Positions 33,410 to 42,537 of a DNA stretch of 64,000 nucleotides are shown piece after piece. Numbering within the stretch: the first letter of the stretch is position 1; each line of letters starts with the position of its first letter. The position numbers and the translations under genes were made by a program. The DNA is from an uncultured bacterium (GTDB taxonomy: Bacteria; Bipolaricaulota; Bipolaricaulia; UBA7950; UBA9294). A model generated the notes under the pieces. It made no database searches. It saw only the letters and a program-made list of their open reading frames with translations, and was not told the DNA's origin. The DNA lies in contig CAIOGO010000010.1 of NCBI GenBank assembly GCA_903857865.1, positions 1-64,000 on the forward strand, read 5' to 3'.

Positions 33410-33841
33410 CTACGCGCCGAGAAAGCTCCGCGTCGCGAACCGCGCCTGCTCGCGAATCTCCTCGTAGTAATCGTCGAGGTGCCATAGCTCGAGCGACTGA
33501 GATCGGCACACCTCGGCGATGAGCAGATCGGGAAGCGGCATCGACCTTCCCTTCTTCCGTAGCGCGAACCCTAGCGCAGCGGCGCCCGACCACAGCTCGT
33601 CATCCATGGAAGCTTGGGGAAGAGAGCTCAGGAGCTCATCGAGCTTCGTGAAGGCCGCGCGGTCACGCGCCCCCACGAGAAGCTCCGTGTGTACGACAGC
33701 GCACGTGAAGACGCGTTCCTCGTTCAGCGCTTTCCGAACCTCTGCCTTCAAGACGTCATGGCCGATAGGGGCGAAGAAGGCAATCCGTGCCGACGTATCG
33801 AGCAGAACCCCGGCGGGGTGTATCATCCCAGCCCCCGGCAT
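33410..33841 (-). CDS. vapC: VapC-family PIN-domain toxin without adjacent antitoxin
   Basis: 143 aa. PIN-domain acidic residues are seen in VLLDTSARIAFF, VVHTELLVGARD, and PLPDLLIAEVCR followed by WHLDDYYEEI. VapC toxins are endoribonucleases acting on tRNA or rRNA. No VapB-like antitoxin precedes it: the upstream gene on this strand is the chain-length determinant, 33 bases away. The antitoxin may have been lost when the locus was inserted. The start could be M6 (33826). The downstream side ends at the hairpin repeat array. Confidence 0.85.
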   Translation of the reverse strand: MPGAGMIHPAGVLLDTSARIAFFAPIGHDVLKAEVRKALNEERVFTCAVVHTELLVGARDRAAFTKLDELLSSLPQASMDDELWSGAAALGFALRKKGRSMPLPDLLIAEVCRSQSLELWHLDDYYEEIREQARFATRSFLGA

Positions 33842-33874
33842 CGGAACGCCACCGAGCCAAGGGCTTGGTGTGCT

Positions 33875-34684
33875 CTACGCCCCCCGACACGCCGCCTTGT
33901 CCCTGCGCGCGGCGGAGATCAAGTAGTGCGCGAAGAACGCCCCAAGTGTCCCAAGAAACAGGCCTAGGAAGCCGGCCAGTGCGAGAGTGGTCTTCGCGTT
34001 CCGCGCCACCTCAACGACCGAGGAGCGATCGATCTCGCGCAAGGAGATCAGGTCCTTCGAGACAAGAGTGCCTAGGCCATCGCGTCGAACGCTCGCTCCT
34101 GCAAGAGTCATCTCGAGGGCGGCGACGTTTTCGCCGAGCGCGACACAAACAGCCTCATTCGTCTCTCCGGCCATCCGTGCGCGCAGTATGGCCACTTGTC
34201 CAGTGAGTTGCTCGAACTCTGTTTCGGCTCTTGCGCGCTCTCGGGCAAGCGCTTGTTCGACTTGAGCCACAAGACCAGATTCCAGGGCGGCAATCGACGA
34301 GACGAGGGCACTCTCGACCGCCTTCGGAGAAGCCGTGCCGCTGATGGTGATGTCGACGAGATTGGGATCCTTCTGGTTCATACTCCGTTGGAGACCAGCC
34401 GCATTAGGGTTTGGCAAGGCTTGCACCGCGAATTTCGTGAGGATCGCCACGTACTGGGGCGGCACGTAGAGAGACGGCGTCTCCAGGGACGGCGCGTAGA
34501 GAGACAGCGTCTCCTGTACCTCGTAGGACCCCGTCACCGAGTAGCTCGGCGGCTTCGTCCAGAGGAAGGCTGCGGCAATGCCCACCGCGAGCAGAAAACA
34601 CGCAACAACAATCCACTTTCCCCACCAGAGGACTCGGAGATAGTCCATCAACTCAAGTTCGTACTCCTGCTGCACCCACATCAC
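33875..34684 (-). CDS. Wzz-type polysaccharide chain-length determinant
   Basis: Inner-membrane protein (269 aa) with a short cytoplasmic N-terminus, TM1 (WIVVACFLLAVGIAAAFLW, about 24-42), an extracytoplasmic coiled-coil region (about 140-185), and TM2 (LALAGFLGLFLGTLGAFFA, about 235-253) with a Pro-poor junction. It opens YELELMDYLRVLWWGKWIVV, the Wzz signature. It would set the modal length of a Wzy-made polymer, consistent with the Wzx and Wzy-like genes at the other end of the locus. It starts with GTG/ATG after GAGGTG. It is transcribed away from the rest of the cluster. Confidence 0.87.
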   Translation of the reverse strand: MMWVQQEYELELMDYLRVLWWGKWIVVACFLLAVGIAAAFLWTKPPSYSVTGSYEVQETLSLYAPSLETPSLYVPPQYVAILTKFAVQALPNPNAAGLQRSMNQKDPNLVDITISGTASPKAVESALVSSIAALESGLVAQVEQALARERARAETEFEQLTGQVAILRARMAGETNEAVCVALGENVAALEMTLAGASVRRDGLGTLVSKDLISLREIDRSSVVEVARNAKTTLALAGFLGLFLGTLGAFFAHYLISAARRDKAACRGA

Positions 34685-34861
34685 CTCTTCGGCATCGTGA
34701 GTTCCTGCTCATTGAGCATTCTAGGCGATTCGAAGCGGGAAGGGAAGCCATATGCGACCGTTGCGCAACGCCACCCTGGCCGTATGGCTCCAGAAGGGGT
34801 AACTCTCAGGACGGCTCAAAGCGCTGTACCGAAGATCAACTCCTGTGGCAGCTGGAGGGAC

Positions 34862-35405
34862 ATGGATTCGGACATCGTAAAGGCCTTCGACATCCGAGGC
34901 ATCGTCCCGGCCAGATCGACGCCGATGCAGCATCCTCGATCGGAACGAGGCTCGCGTGGGCCGGGATCCTCTGGACTGGCGCAAGCGTCGTTGTGGGTCA
35001 CGACCCGCGTCAGACCCTCGAAGAGCCGTTCGCGCTCTCGCCGGCGAATCCCTGTATCACTTCTGCTTCCGGGACCTCGTCCGCTGCAAGAGCAGGATCT
35101 ACGCGCTGCTGGAGATGCTCCCCTGCGGGAACAGCGCAGGACATCGCTTGCTGAACTCGCAGCCCGGCCGCTACGATGTACGCAATCTGGGCGAGATCGC
35201 CTCGGGGATCGAGGATAGGAAACCTGCAATGGAAGAAACGAAGAAGCGCTATTGCAGCGGGGCCGGCGAGCCGACTCCGCAAACTGGGCGTCGATTCTGC
35301 GAAGTGGCGATTCAGCCCTCAACCGCCGAACGCCGGACCGTCACTTCTATCCGACATCGAGGTTGGCTCGGAAGCTCCTACGGAGTGGGAATTGGGGCGG
35401 AGTAG
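34862..35405 (+). pseudogene. Decayed phosphomannomutase/phosphoglucomutase gene
   Basis: An ATG with GGAGGGA upstream opens DIVKAFDIRGIV, the start of ManB/AlgC-type enzymes. A frameshift then leads to AWAGILWTGASVVVGHDPRQ, the substrate-loop strand. The central catalytic Ser loop is missing. Later pieces, in other frames, read FRDLVRCKSRIYALLEML, LGEIASGIEDRKPAMEETKK and KWRFSPQPPNAGPSLLS, aligning with the family C-terminus. Frameshifts plus a large internal deletion make it non-functional. Immediately downstream is an intact GDP-mannose pyrophosphorylase gene. Confidence 0.82.
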
Positions 35406-35438
35406 CGGGATCCTCAGACGTTGTGGGAGTTGATGTCA

Positions 35439-36704
35439 ATGAGCACCTACGCGGTCATCATGGCCGGCGGCCAGGGCGAGCGTCTGTGGCCACTGAGCAC
35501 ACCCGAACGACCCATGCAGTATCTCCGGCTCTTTGGCGATCGAACGATGATCCAGCACACGGCTGCGCGAGTTCTCCCGCTCACAGCGAAGGATCGCATT
35601 CTCGTAGTGGCCGGAGCGGAGCACAAGGAGCTGGTTCGAGAGCAGCTTCCGTGGCTCCTGCCGGAGAACCTTGTGTCGGAGCCCATGGGTCGAAATACCG
35701 CTCCCTGTGTGGCGCTTGCCGCGGCGATCCTTCGGGAGAGGGATCCGGAAGCTATGATGATCACTCTTCCCGCCGACCATCTCGTCCATGATGAGGAGAG
35801 ATACCGCCAAGCGCTGCGTGTAGCTGTTGCGATGGCGGAGAGAGGAAGCCATCTCGTCGCGCTGGGGATAGTGCCAACGTCCCCCGCGACAGGCTACGGG
35901 TACATCCGCGCCAGCCGTGCATGGAGCGAACGCGCGGAGGGCGATGTCCTGTTGGTGGATCGGTTCGTGGAGAAGCCGGATCTTCCAACGGCCAAGCGGT
36001 ATCTCGCAAGCGGCGAGTACTACTGGAACAGCGGGATGTTCATCTGGCACGTCCGAACGATTCTCGAAGAACTCGAGCGGTACATGCCCTCGTTGGTCGC
36101 TGCCGTAACGAGGCTGACTCCTCACTTCGGAAGCGATCGCTTCGCGGCGGAGTTGGAGAAGACGTATCAGCCCCTCGAGAAGCAGTCCATCGACCGCGGC
36201 GTGATGGAAAAGAGCGATCGCATCCTCCTCGTTCCAGTCTCCGATATCGGATGGAATGGCGTCGGGACCTGGGACTCTCTGCGTAGCGAGCTGGTGCACG
36301 TCGAGAAGCCGTGGGGACATGAGCGCGTCTGGGCGATGAACCAGAACTACGTCGGGAAGTTCCTCCACATTCGAGCGGGTGAGAGCCTTTCGTTGCAGTA
36401 CCACGAAACGAAGGACGAGACCATCTGTGTCATCGAAGGGAAGATGCGACTCAGGATCGGCCCATCGGAGGAGGAGCTCGAAGAGCACATTCTTGTGGCA
36501 GGCGATGCGATGGCGATTCCACCGGGGACCGTTCATCAGATGGAGGCGGTCGAAGACACACGAATTGTCGAGGTATCGACCCCACATCTCGCGGACGTCG
36601 TTCGCCTCAAGGACCGCTATGGGAGAGCCGCCAGCGAGATCGGAAGAAGTACCTCGGAGTCCGGGCTGCGAGGTCCGGATTCGACCCATACGAGGTCACC
36701 GTGA
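35439..36704 (+). CDS. manC: Mannose-1-phosphate guanylyltransferase with cupin domain
   Basis: 421 aa. The N-terminal nucleotidyltransferase has the signature AVIMAGGQGERLWPLST, then VEKPDLPTAKRYLASG, YYWNSGMFIW and ISDIGWNGVGTWDSL-like motifs. The C-terminal part (about 300-410) is the type II mannose-6-P isomerase cupin: VEKPWGHERVWAMNQNYVGK, HETKDETICVIEG. It makes GDP-mannose from mannose-1-P and GTP, and the cupin may add isomerase activity. M7 (35439) is chosen because GGGAG lies at nine bases. The upstream mutase partner is a pseudogene, so mannose-1-P must come from another gene. Confidence 0.93.
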   Translation: MSTYAVIMAGGQGERLWPLSTPERPMQYLRLFGDRTMIQHTAARVLPLTAKDRILVVAGAEHKELVREQLPWLLPENLVSEPMGRNTAPCVALAAAILRERDPEAMMITLPADHLVHDEERYRQALRVAVAMAERGSHLVALGIVPTSPATGYGYIRASRAWSERAEGDVLLVDRFVEKPDLPTAKRYLASGEYYWNSGMFIWHVRTILEELERYMPSLVAAVTRLTPHFGSDRFAAELEKTYQPLEKQSIDRGVMEKSDRILLVPVSDIGWNGVGTWDSLRSELVHVEKPWGHERVWAMNQNYVGKFLHIRAGESLSLQYHETKDETICVIEGKMRLRIGPSEEELEEHILVAGDAMAIPPGTVHQMEAVEDTRIVEVSTPHLADVVRLKDRYGRAASEIGRSTSESGLRGPDSTHTRSP

Positions 36705-36999
36705 ATCTTGTGGAAAGCCGGTGGGGGGACGTAGGGCTGTCAACAGACCCGATCCTCGGAAACACGCTCTTCATCGCAAGGCTTGGGTCTCGAAACGATG
36801 AGAATGCCTACGGGAATGCGACGGGGCATCGAGCGGTCGCGATCGAAGCCCGTGTCGACAGCGCACGTCGGGTCTTTCGTGTCCCACCTGTCGTCGTGAA
36901 TGGGACACACACCTCAGACTCAGAGATCGGACCCAATATGGCGATTGGGGATCGGAATCCATTGCGGCGCTGCACGATTGACAGCAACCTCTTGCCCAG
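36705..36999. other. Stretch without a recognised gene after manC
   Basis: An open frame continues across this interval but has no recognisable family features. It probably is decayed sequence from the same lost gene whose C-terminus survives just downstream. Confidence 0.4.
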
Positions 37000-37236
37000 C
37001 GACATCAACCTCGGGACTGGGACGGAAGGGGGCGTACGGGAAGTCGTCGAGATCCGTAGTGAGGTTACAGGCGCAGGATTCCACTGTGGAGGCTCCCTGG
37101 CAATGCGCAGCAGTTCGTCGCTGACCCGGACCGAGCCCAAGAGGAGCTCGGCTGGAAACTGCGCCCTACGCAACTGCTGAGGATCGTGGAGACAGCCTTG
37201 GAGTGGTGGTCGAGGCACCAAGAAGGGACAGACTGA
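37000..37236 (+). pseudogene. Decayed NAD-dependent nucleotide-sugar epimerase, C-terminal part
   Basis: One frame reads DINLGTGTEGGVREVVEIRS, the GalE-type NLGTG strand. After a frameshift another frame reads QQFVADPDRAQEELGWKLRP, then QLLRIVETALEWWSRHQ and a stop, the usual epimerase tail. The N-terminal Rossmann part is not recognisable upstream. The relic ends just before the ribosome site of the dehydrogenase gene. Confidence 0.7.
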
Positions 37237-37244
37237 GGAGAGCT

Positions 37245-38543
37245 ATGAGAATAGCGGTGGTCGGTACAGGCTATGTCGGCTTGGTCGTTGGAGCTTGCCT
37301 GGCGGAGAGCGGGAACGATGTCATCTGCGTCGATACCGACAAGAAAAAGGTGGCGGACCTCCGCAAGGGAGAGGTGCAAATCTACGAGCCCGGCCTGGAG
37401 GAACTCGTTCGCCGCAACATGGCCAAGAGACGCCTCGAGTTCACGACGAACCTGGAGAAGGCTGTTCAAGAGTCTCTACTGGTCTTCGTCGCCGTGGGGA
37501 CTCCCCCACAACCCGATGGGTCCGTGGACATGAGCGCGGTCTCTGGGGTCGCGACCAGCATCGGAAAGGCCGTCAATGGCTACAAGATCATCATCACGAA
37601 GAGCACCGTCCCGGTAGGAACGACACGCAAGCTTCAGGCAACCATGTCCACCCTTTCTCGACATAAGATAGCCCTGGTCTCCAACCCGGAGTTCCTCAAG
37701 GAGGGGAAGGCCGTCGAGGACTTCATGAAGCCCGATCGTGTCGTCCTGGGCGTCGATGACCCCAGCGCGGCGGAGATCATGAAGGAGCTCTACGCCCCGT
37801 TCGTCCGCACCGAGAACCCGATCCTCGTCATGGATTTCGAAAGCGCAGAAATGACGAAGTACGCCTCCAACGCCTTTCTCGCTACGCGCATCTCCTTCAT
37901 CAACGAGATCGCTGCCCTCTGCGAGCATGTCGGAGCCGATGTCGAGAGCGTGCGCAAAGGAATGGGCGCGGACAACCGAATCGGCTACGCCTTCCTTTTC
38001 CCAGGCGTCGGCTACGGCGGATCGTGCTTTCCGAAGGACGTAAAGGCCCTAATCAAGGTCGCGGAGGACTGCGGCTGCAACCTCAGGATTGCCAAGGCGG
38101 TCGAAGACGTCAACGTCCTTCAACGGGACCTCTTCGTCTCGAAGATCCGCCATCACTTTGTCGACTTGGCGGGCAAGACAATCGCTGTCTGGGGCTTGGC
38201 TTTCAAACCGGAGACGGACGATGTACGCGATGCCCCAGCGATCACCGTGATTGAGAGCCTCCTGACACACGGTGCTGCGGTGCGCGTCCATGATCCCAAG
38301 GCCCTAGCCGCAGGAAGAGCGGCCTTCGGAGAGCGCGTGGAGTTCTCGACCGACCCGTACGCGGCGCTCGAGAACGCGGATGCGATGGCACTGATTACCG
38401 AGTGGTCCGAGTTCCGCAACCCGGACTTCGAGAGGATGAAGCTGCTGATGAAGACACCCGTCGTCTTTGATGGACGCAACATCTACAACCCCGCGAAGTT
38501 GCGCCAGCTGGGGTTCACCTACTACGGAATAGGGAGGGCGTAG
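37245..38543 (+). CDS. ugd: UDP-glucose 6-dehydrogenase
   Basis: 432 aa cytosolic enzyme oxidising UDP-glucose to UDP-glucuronate with two NAD+. The Rossmann motif is VVGTGYVGLVVGACLAE; VGTPPQPDGSVD and NPEFLKEGKAVEDFMKPDRV follow; the catalytic Cys is in GVGYGGSCFPKDVKAL. The start (M15 of the frame) has GAGGAG upstream. The next gene, abutting it directly, is the UDP-glucuronate decarboxylase-like enzyme, so the pair leads to UDP-xylose. Confidence 0.95.
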   Translation: MRIAVVGTGYVGLVVGACLAESGNDVICVDTDKKKVADLRKGEVQIYEPGLEELVRRNMAKRRLEFTTNLEKAVQESLLVFVAVGTPPQPDGSVDMSAVSGVATSIGKAVNGYKIIITKSTVPVGTTRKLQATMSTLSRHKIALVSNPEFLKEGKAVEDFMKPDRVVLGVDDPSAAEIMKELYAPFVRTENPILVMDFESAEMTKYASNAFLATRISFINEIAALCEHVGADVESVRKGMGADNRIGYAFLFPGVGYGGSCFPKDVKALIKVAEDCGCNLRIAKAVEDVNVLQRDLFVSKIRHHFVDLAGKTIAVWGLAFKPETDDVRDAPAITVIESLLTHGAAVRVHDPKALAAGRAAFGERVEFSTDPYAALENADAMALITEWSEFRNPDFERMKLLMKTPVVFDGRNIYNPAKLRQLGFTYYGIGRA

Positions 38544-39485
38544 ATGCTAACGTCGTTGGTTGCTGGCGGAGCGGGATTCCTCGGCTCTCACACGTGTGAG
38601 AGACTCCTCGCCGAAGGACACACCGTTCTCTGCGTGGACAACTTGCTCACGGGGAGCAAGGGGAACATCGCTCACCTCCTGTCCCAATCGCGGTTCTCCT
38701 TTGTGAAGCACGACGTCACCCGCCCCCTGGAGGTCGACATCCCACTGGATTACGTCCTTCATCTCGCCAGCCCGGCGAGCCCGAAGGACTACCTGCGGTA
38801 CCCCATCGAGACGATGCAGGCGGGAGCCTGGGGGACTTTCAACCTGCTCGAACTCGCAAGAAGAGAGAAGGCGGTCTTCCTCCTAGCATCGACCTCTGAG
38901 GTGTATGGAGATCCGGCGGTCCATCCACAACCCGAAGACTACTGGGGCCACGTCAACCCGATTGGCGTACGAAGCGTCTACGATGAAGCCAAGCGATACG
39001 CCGAGGCCCTGACCGCGGCCTACCGCCGCAAGTACGCACTGGAGACGCGTATTGCGCGGATCTTCAATACCTACGGACCCCGCATGCAGCCGGAGGACGG
39101 GCGAGCGCTGCCCAACTTCATGATGCAGGCTCTGCGGGGAGCTCCCCTGACCGTCTATGGGGACGGCTCCCAAACACGCTCGTTCTGCTACGTCTCTGAC
39201 ATGGTGGACGGGCTCTTCAAGCTTCTCTGCTCCAACGAGAACGATCCGACGAATCTCGGCAACCCCGAGGAGGTGACTCTCCTTCGGCTGGCGCGCGAGG
39301 TGATCGATCTTACGCGAAGCTCGAGCCAGCTCGTCTTCCAGCCCTTGCCCCAGGATGATCCCCGCACACGGCGGCCCGACATCGCCAAAGCGAGGCGTAT
39401 CCTCGCCTGGGAGCCGCGCGTGTCGCGCGCAGAGGGACTCCGACTGACTCTGCCCTATTTCCAGAGCGTTGCTGCGGGGACGTGA
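38544..39485 (+). CDS. SDR-family UDP-glucuronate decarboxylase-like (UDP-xylose synthase)
   Basis: 313 aa extended SDR. The NAD motif is [18 protein letters not shown]; the active-site Y-x3-K is in [18 protein letters not shown], preceded by [14 protein letters not shown], the characteristic UXS segment. It probably decarboxylates UDP-glucuronate to UDP-xylose (or the 4-keto form). It starts one base after the ugd stop. The related dehydratases (RmlB, GalE) lack this NPIG-R-x-VYDEAKR sequence, which supports the assignment. Confidence 0.85.
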   Translation: MLTSLVAGGAGFLGSHTCERLLAEGHTVLCVDNLLTGSKGNIAHLLSQSRFSFVKHDVTRPLEVDIPLDYVLHLASPASPKDYLRYPIETMQAGAWGTFNLLELARREKAVFLLASTSEVYGDPAVHPQPEDYWGHVNPIGVRSVYDEAKRYAEALTAAYRRKYALETRIARIFNTYGPRMQPEDGRALPNFMMQALRGAPLTVYGDGSQTRSFCYVSDMVDGLFKLLCSNENDPTNLGNPEEVTLLRLAREVIDLTRSSSQLVFQPLPQDDPRTRRPDIAKARRILAWEPRVSRAEGLRLTLPYFQSVAAGT

Positions 39486-39610
39486 GCCTCCGTCATGACC
39501 AGCCCACGCCAAGAGCCGGACGCGTTCGGCCGACAGCCGATAGGTGGTCGAGGCGGATGAGGGGTTTCGCTGGACCAAGTGGAACCTCCAACCTCGGGAC
39601 TCGGGATCAC

Positions 39611-39659
39611 AAAGGAGGACGTGAGACGGCGATCCCGCCGCCGCCCTGAGCCATTCTGA
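39611..39659 (+). promoter_or_regulatory. Arg-rich leader ORF with ideal ribosome site before the MBOAT gene
   Basis: AAAGGAGG (39611-39618) precedes a GTG at 39621 opening a 12-codon ORF, VRRRSRRRPEPF, whose TGA ends two bases before the MBOAT ATG. The MBOAT ATG itself has no ribosome site. Coupled translation from this leader, possibly sensing arginine-tRNA supply or stalling, is an inference. Confidence 0.45.
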
Positions 39660-39660
39660 C

Positions 39661-41088
39661 ATGCAGTTCAACTCGGTTGCCTTCCTCGTCTTCCTGCCCA
39701 CGGTCTTCCTCGTGTATTGGGCGCTGCAGGGGCGTCCGTTGCGGCTCCAGAACTGCTTTCTTCTTTTGGCCAGCTACATCTTCTACGCGTGGTGGGACTG
39801 GCGGTTCCTGTCGTTGCTCGTCTTCAGTTCCGCGCTCGACTACACGGTGGCCCGCGCTGTCGAACATTCGGAAGGGAAGCGGAGAACGTGGCTGCTCGTC
39901 GTGAGCCTCGCGGGGAATCTGGGAGTGCTCGGCCTCTTCAAGTACTACGGGTTCTTCGTGCACTCTGTCGTCCGAGCCTTCGAGATCGTGGGGCTACACA
40001 TCCACGCCTCCACTCTTTCCTTGATCCTTCCTCTCGGCATCTCGTTCTACACGTTCCGAACCATCAGCTATGCTGTAGACGTCTATCGGCGCAAGATCCC
40101 GGCCGCAAGGGATCCGATCGCTTACTTCGCCTACGTCAGCTTCTTTCCGGAGCTCGTGGCCGGACCCATCGACCGCGCGGAGCACCTGCTGCCGCAGTTC
40201 CTTCATCGCCGTACGTTCGACTATGCGTCTGCGCGAGACGGGATGCAGCAGATCCTCTGGGGCTTCTTCAAGAAGTGCGCAGTCGCAGACAGGCTGGCGC
40301 CTGTCGTGGACGACATCTTCCGGAACTATCCTGTCTACCAAGGGCCTACGCTTCTCTTGGGGATCCTCTACTTCTCGATTCAGATCTACTGTGACTTTAG
40401 CGCCTACTCGGATATCGCGATTGGCGTCGGTCGCCTCTTCGGGTTCGACCTGATGCGCAACTTCGCGTTTCCGTATTTTTCGCGCAGTCCGCGGGAGTTC
40501 TGGAAGCGTTGGCACATCTCACTCTCCACGTGGTTTCGCGACTATGTCTACATCCCGCTTGGCGGCAGCCGCACGAAGTCGAGACTCCGGCATGCCGCCA
40601 ACCTGCTCGCCACATTCGCGCTCTCCGGCCTGTGGCACGGAGCAAGCTGGAACTTCATCTTCTGGGGACTGTACAACGGCGCTCTGCTCGTTCCCGGCGC
40701 CTTGCTCGGGCGGTCCCCGGCACCCGCCGCGCCGTCGACTCAACACCGCGTGCTTCCGGGCATCGTGGCACTCGCCCAGATGGCAGGCACCTTCGGCCTT
40801 GTGTCACTGGGTTGGCTCTTCTTTCGATCCGCGTCCCTCCGCGATGCGTTACAGTACCTGGCGAGGATGTTCGCAACGAGCTGGGCCGTCCGACCTCCGC
40901 ATCTTCGGTGGGGACTCCTTGCCGCTCTCGTCCTAGGGCTGGAATGGGTGCAACGTCGGAAGCAGCACGCTCTTCAAATCGAGGGCGGACCTGCCTGGGT
41001 TCGGTGGGCCGTGTACTATGCGGTCGTGGTCGTACTGATTCTCTTCGCGTACACGGGGCATGTACCCTTCATCTACTTCCGCTTCTGA
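39661..41088 (+). CDS. MBOAT-family O-acyltransferase (AlgI-like)
   Basis: Polytopic inner-membrane protein (475 aa) with about ten helices. The family core is YFSRSPREFWKRWHISLSTW, then FRDYVYIPLGGSRTKSR, and the catalytic His is in ALSGLWHGASWNFIFWGLYN. AlgI-type proteins transfer acetyl groups, with a partner SGNH protein, to extracytoplasmic polysaccharide. The very next gene is such a partner candidate. The start at 39661 lacks its own ribosome site and may be coupled to the short leader ORF. Confidence 0.92.
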   Translation: MQFNSVAFLVFLPTVFLVYWALQGRPLRLQNCFLLLASYIFYAWWDWRFLSLLVFSSALDYTVARAVEHSEGKRRTWLLVVSLAGNLGVLGLFKYYGFFVHSVVRAFEIVGLHIHASTLSLILPLGISFYTFRTISYAVDVYRRKIPAARDPIAYFAYVSFFPELVAGPIDRAEHLLPQFLHRRTFDYASARDGMQQILWGFFKKCAVADRLAPVVDDIFRNYPVYQGPTLLLGILYFSIQIYCDFSAYSDIAIGVGRLFGFDLMRNFAFPYFSRSPREFWKRWHISLSTWFRDYVYIPLGGSRTKSRLRHAANLLATFALSGLWHGASWNFIFWGLYNGALLVPGALLGRSPAPAAPSTQHRVLPGIVALAQMAGTFGLVSLGWLFFRSASLRDALQYLARMFATSWAVRPPHLRWGLLAALVLGLEWVQRRKQHALQIEGGPAWVRWAVYYAVVVVLILFAYTGHVPFIYFRF

Positions 41089-41089
41089 C

Positions 41090-42268
41090 ATGAACAAGAG
41101 AAGACGATCGCCACTCGCCCGCTTCCTCCGTCGCACAGCGATCTTCCTCTGCCCGCTGCTCGGGCTGTTCGCTGCCGTAGAATGCGTGTTCTGGCTCAAT
41201 GGCGATGCACTGCCCTTGGCTCTTGCCTACGAGAAGCAGCAGCAGTCGGTGGAAGAGACGATCTACTACCGGTCGTACTTCTCTTCACAGCATGAGCTCT
41301 TCAAGCTGGCCGCCGTCAGGCAACGAGGCGCGAAGATCCTGGCGATTGGCAGCTCCCGGGTGATGCAGTTGCGCAGTTTCCTGTTCGAGCCGTTCGCGGC
41401 GGACTTCTACAATGCGGGCGGACTCCTGACGAGCACCGAGAATCTGCTGTCGTTCACCAAGATGGTCCTGTCTTCGGACATCCCGAAGCCGCAGATGCTG
41501 TTGATCTGCATTGATCCGTGGTGGATCAAAGAGGGCGCGGTGGCGCAGGAAACCCTGGAACAGGACGCTGCACTTGTCCCCGCTGCGCACGTCGAGGCGA
41601 TACGCACATTCCTCGGAAAGCTGCTCACCGACGGGTTGCGTGCGGTGTTCCCACCCGCAAGGACTCCGCTCTACAACTACAGAGCGATCGGATCCACGGC
41701 CAAGCTGGGGGGCGCTGGATTCCGCAAGGACGGCAGTTCTCCATTCGCGCCGGAGGTACTCCATGAGTGCATGGCGGGCCCATGGTACACTGATCGAGAG
41801 ACTCCACCGATCATCGAGCGCGTCCGGGAGTTCGAGGGGCAGTTCTCTCTTCCAGCGCGCGTCGGTAGGAATCGAGTCACGCTCATGACGGGCGCGCTGT
41901 CAGCTCTACGCGAAGCGGGGGTGGAGATTCACGTGATTCTGCCCCCGTTTTCGAGCGAGGTGTATCGGGCACTCGAAGAGAGCGGCGAACTGAGAGACTG
42001 GTGGCAGTTCTACAAGCTCGAACTGCCCGCCCTGATTAGGGCGCGCGGCATCGATGTCTTCCCGGTCTGCTCACCCCAAGACCTCGGGATCTCTGACCAG
42101 TACATGTGGGATGGCTTTCACCCCGGCGAAGTGTGCATGGGGTACATCCTGCGCGAGATGGTTGCTGGGGCGGCAAGCGGCACTCTCTTGGGACAACTGG
42201 ATCTCACTGCTCTCACGAAACAACTCGAGGATGCTGAGCTTCCTCTGGTCTTTGACGCCCCTCCCTAG
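41090..42268 (+). CDS. SGNH-like membrane-anchored acyltransferase partner (AlgJ/AlgX-like)
   Basis: 392 aa with one N-terminal anchor (FLRRTAIFLCPLLGLFAAVE) and an extracytoplasmic domain. SGNH-type motifs are visible as GSSRVMQL (nucleophile Ser, about residue 87) and MWDGFHPGEVC (Asp and His near the C-terminus). It lies two bases after the MBOAT stop, which is the classic two-gene arrangement for polysaccharide O-acetylation. The acceptor is probably the glycan built by this locus. Confidence 0.8.
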   Translation: MNKRRRSPLARFLRRTAIFLCPLLGLFAAVECVFWLNGDALPLALAYEKQQQSVEETIYYRSYFSSQHELFKLAAVRQRGAKILAIGSSRVMQLRSFLFEPFAADFYNAGGLLTSTENLLSFTKMVLSSDIPKPQMLLICIDPWWIKEGAVAQETLEQDAALVPAAHVEAIRTFLGKLLTDGLRAVFPPARTPLYNYRAIGSTAKLGGAGFRKDGSSPFAPEVLHECMAGPWYTDRETPPIIERVREFEGQFSLPARVGRNRVTLMTGALSALREAGVEIHVILPPFSSEVYRALEESGELRDWWQFYKLELPALIRARGIDVFPVCSPQDLGISDQYMWDGFHPGEVCMGYILREMVAGAASGTLLGQLDLTALTKQLEDAELPLVFDAPP

Positions 42269-42537
42269 GGCAGAGCCGCGGGGTCCTATGCCAACCCGTG
42301 GACTCCGGCGCCTTTCGGGATCCGCTCCCCGACGGAGCCGCTTCGACCCTCAAGGCGCCGGGCTGCAAGCGAGCTGAGACGTCTTCGGCCTCGCGGTGCG
42401 GATCGACAATGAATCGGATGGGGGCTTCCCCGCGCCGCTGGCGGAAGGCCGCAAGAGCGTCCTGCCGCTGGCTGCGCGCGCCGCGAGGTATACTCCCCTT
42501 AGTAGGACGTCCGGATACAAGGAGAGCTTTGGGTCAG

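Noticed and set aside
36701-37180. A plus-strand open frame of 159 codons after manC.
   Set aside because: No family signal in its first 100 codons; only its tail overlaps the epimerase relic, in part in a different frame. It is better read as decayed sequence.
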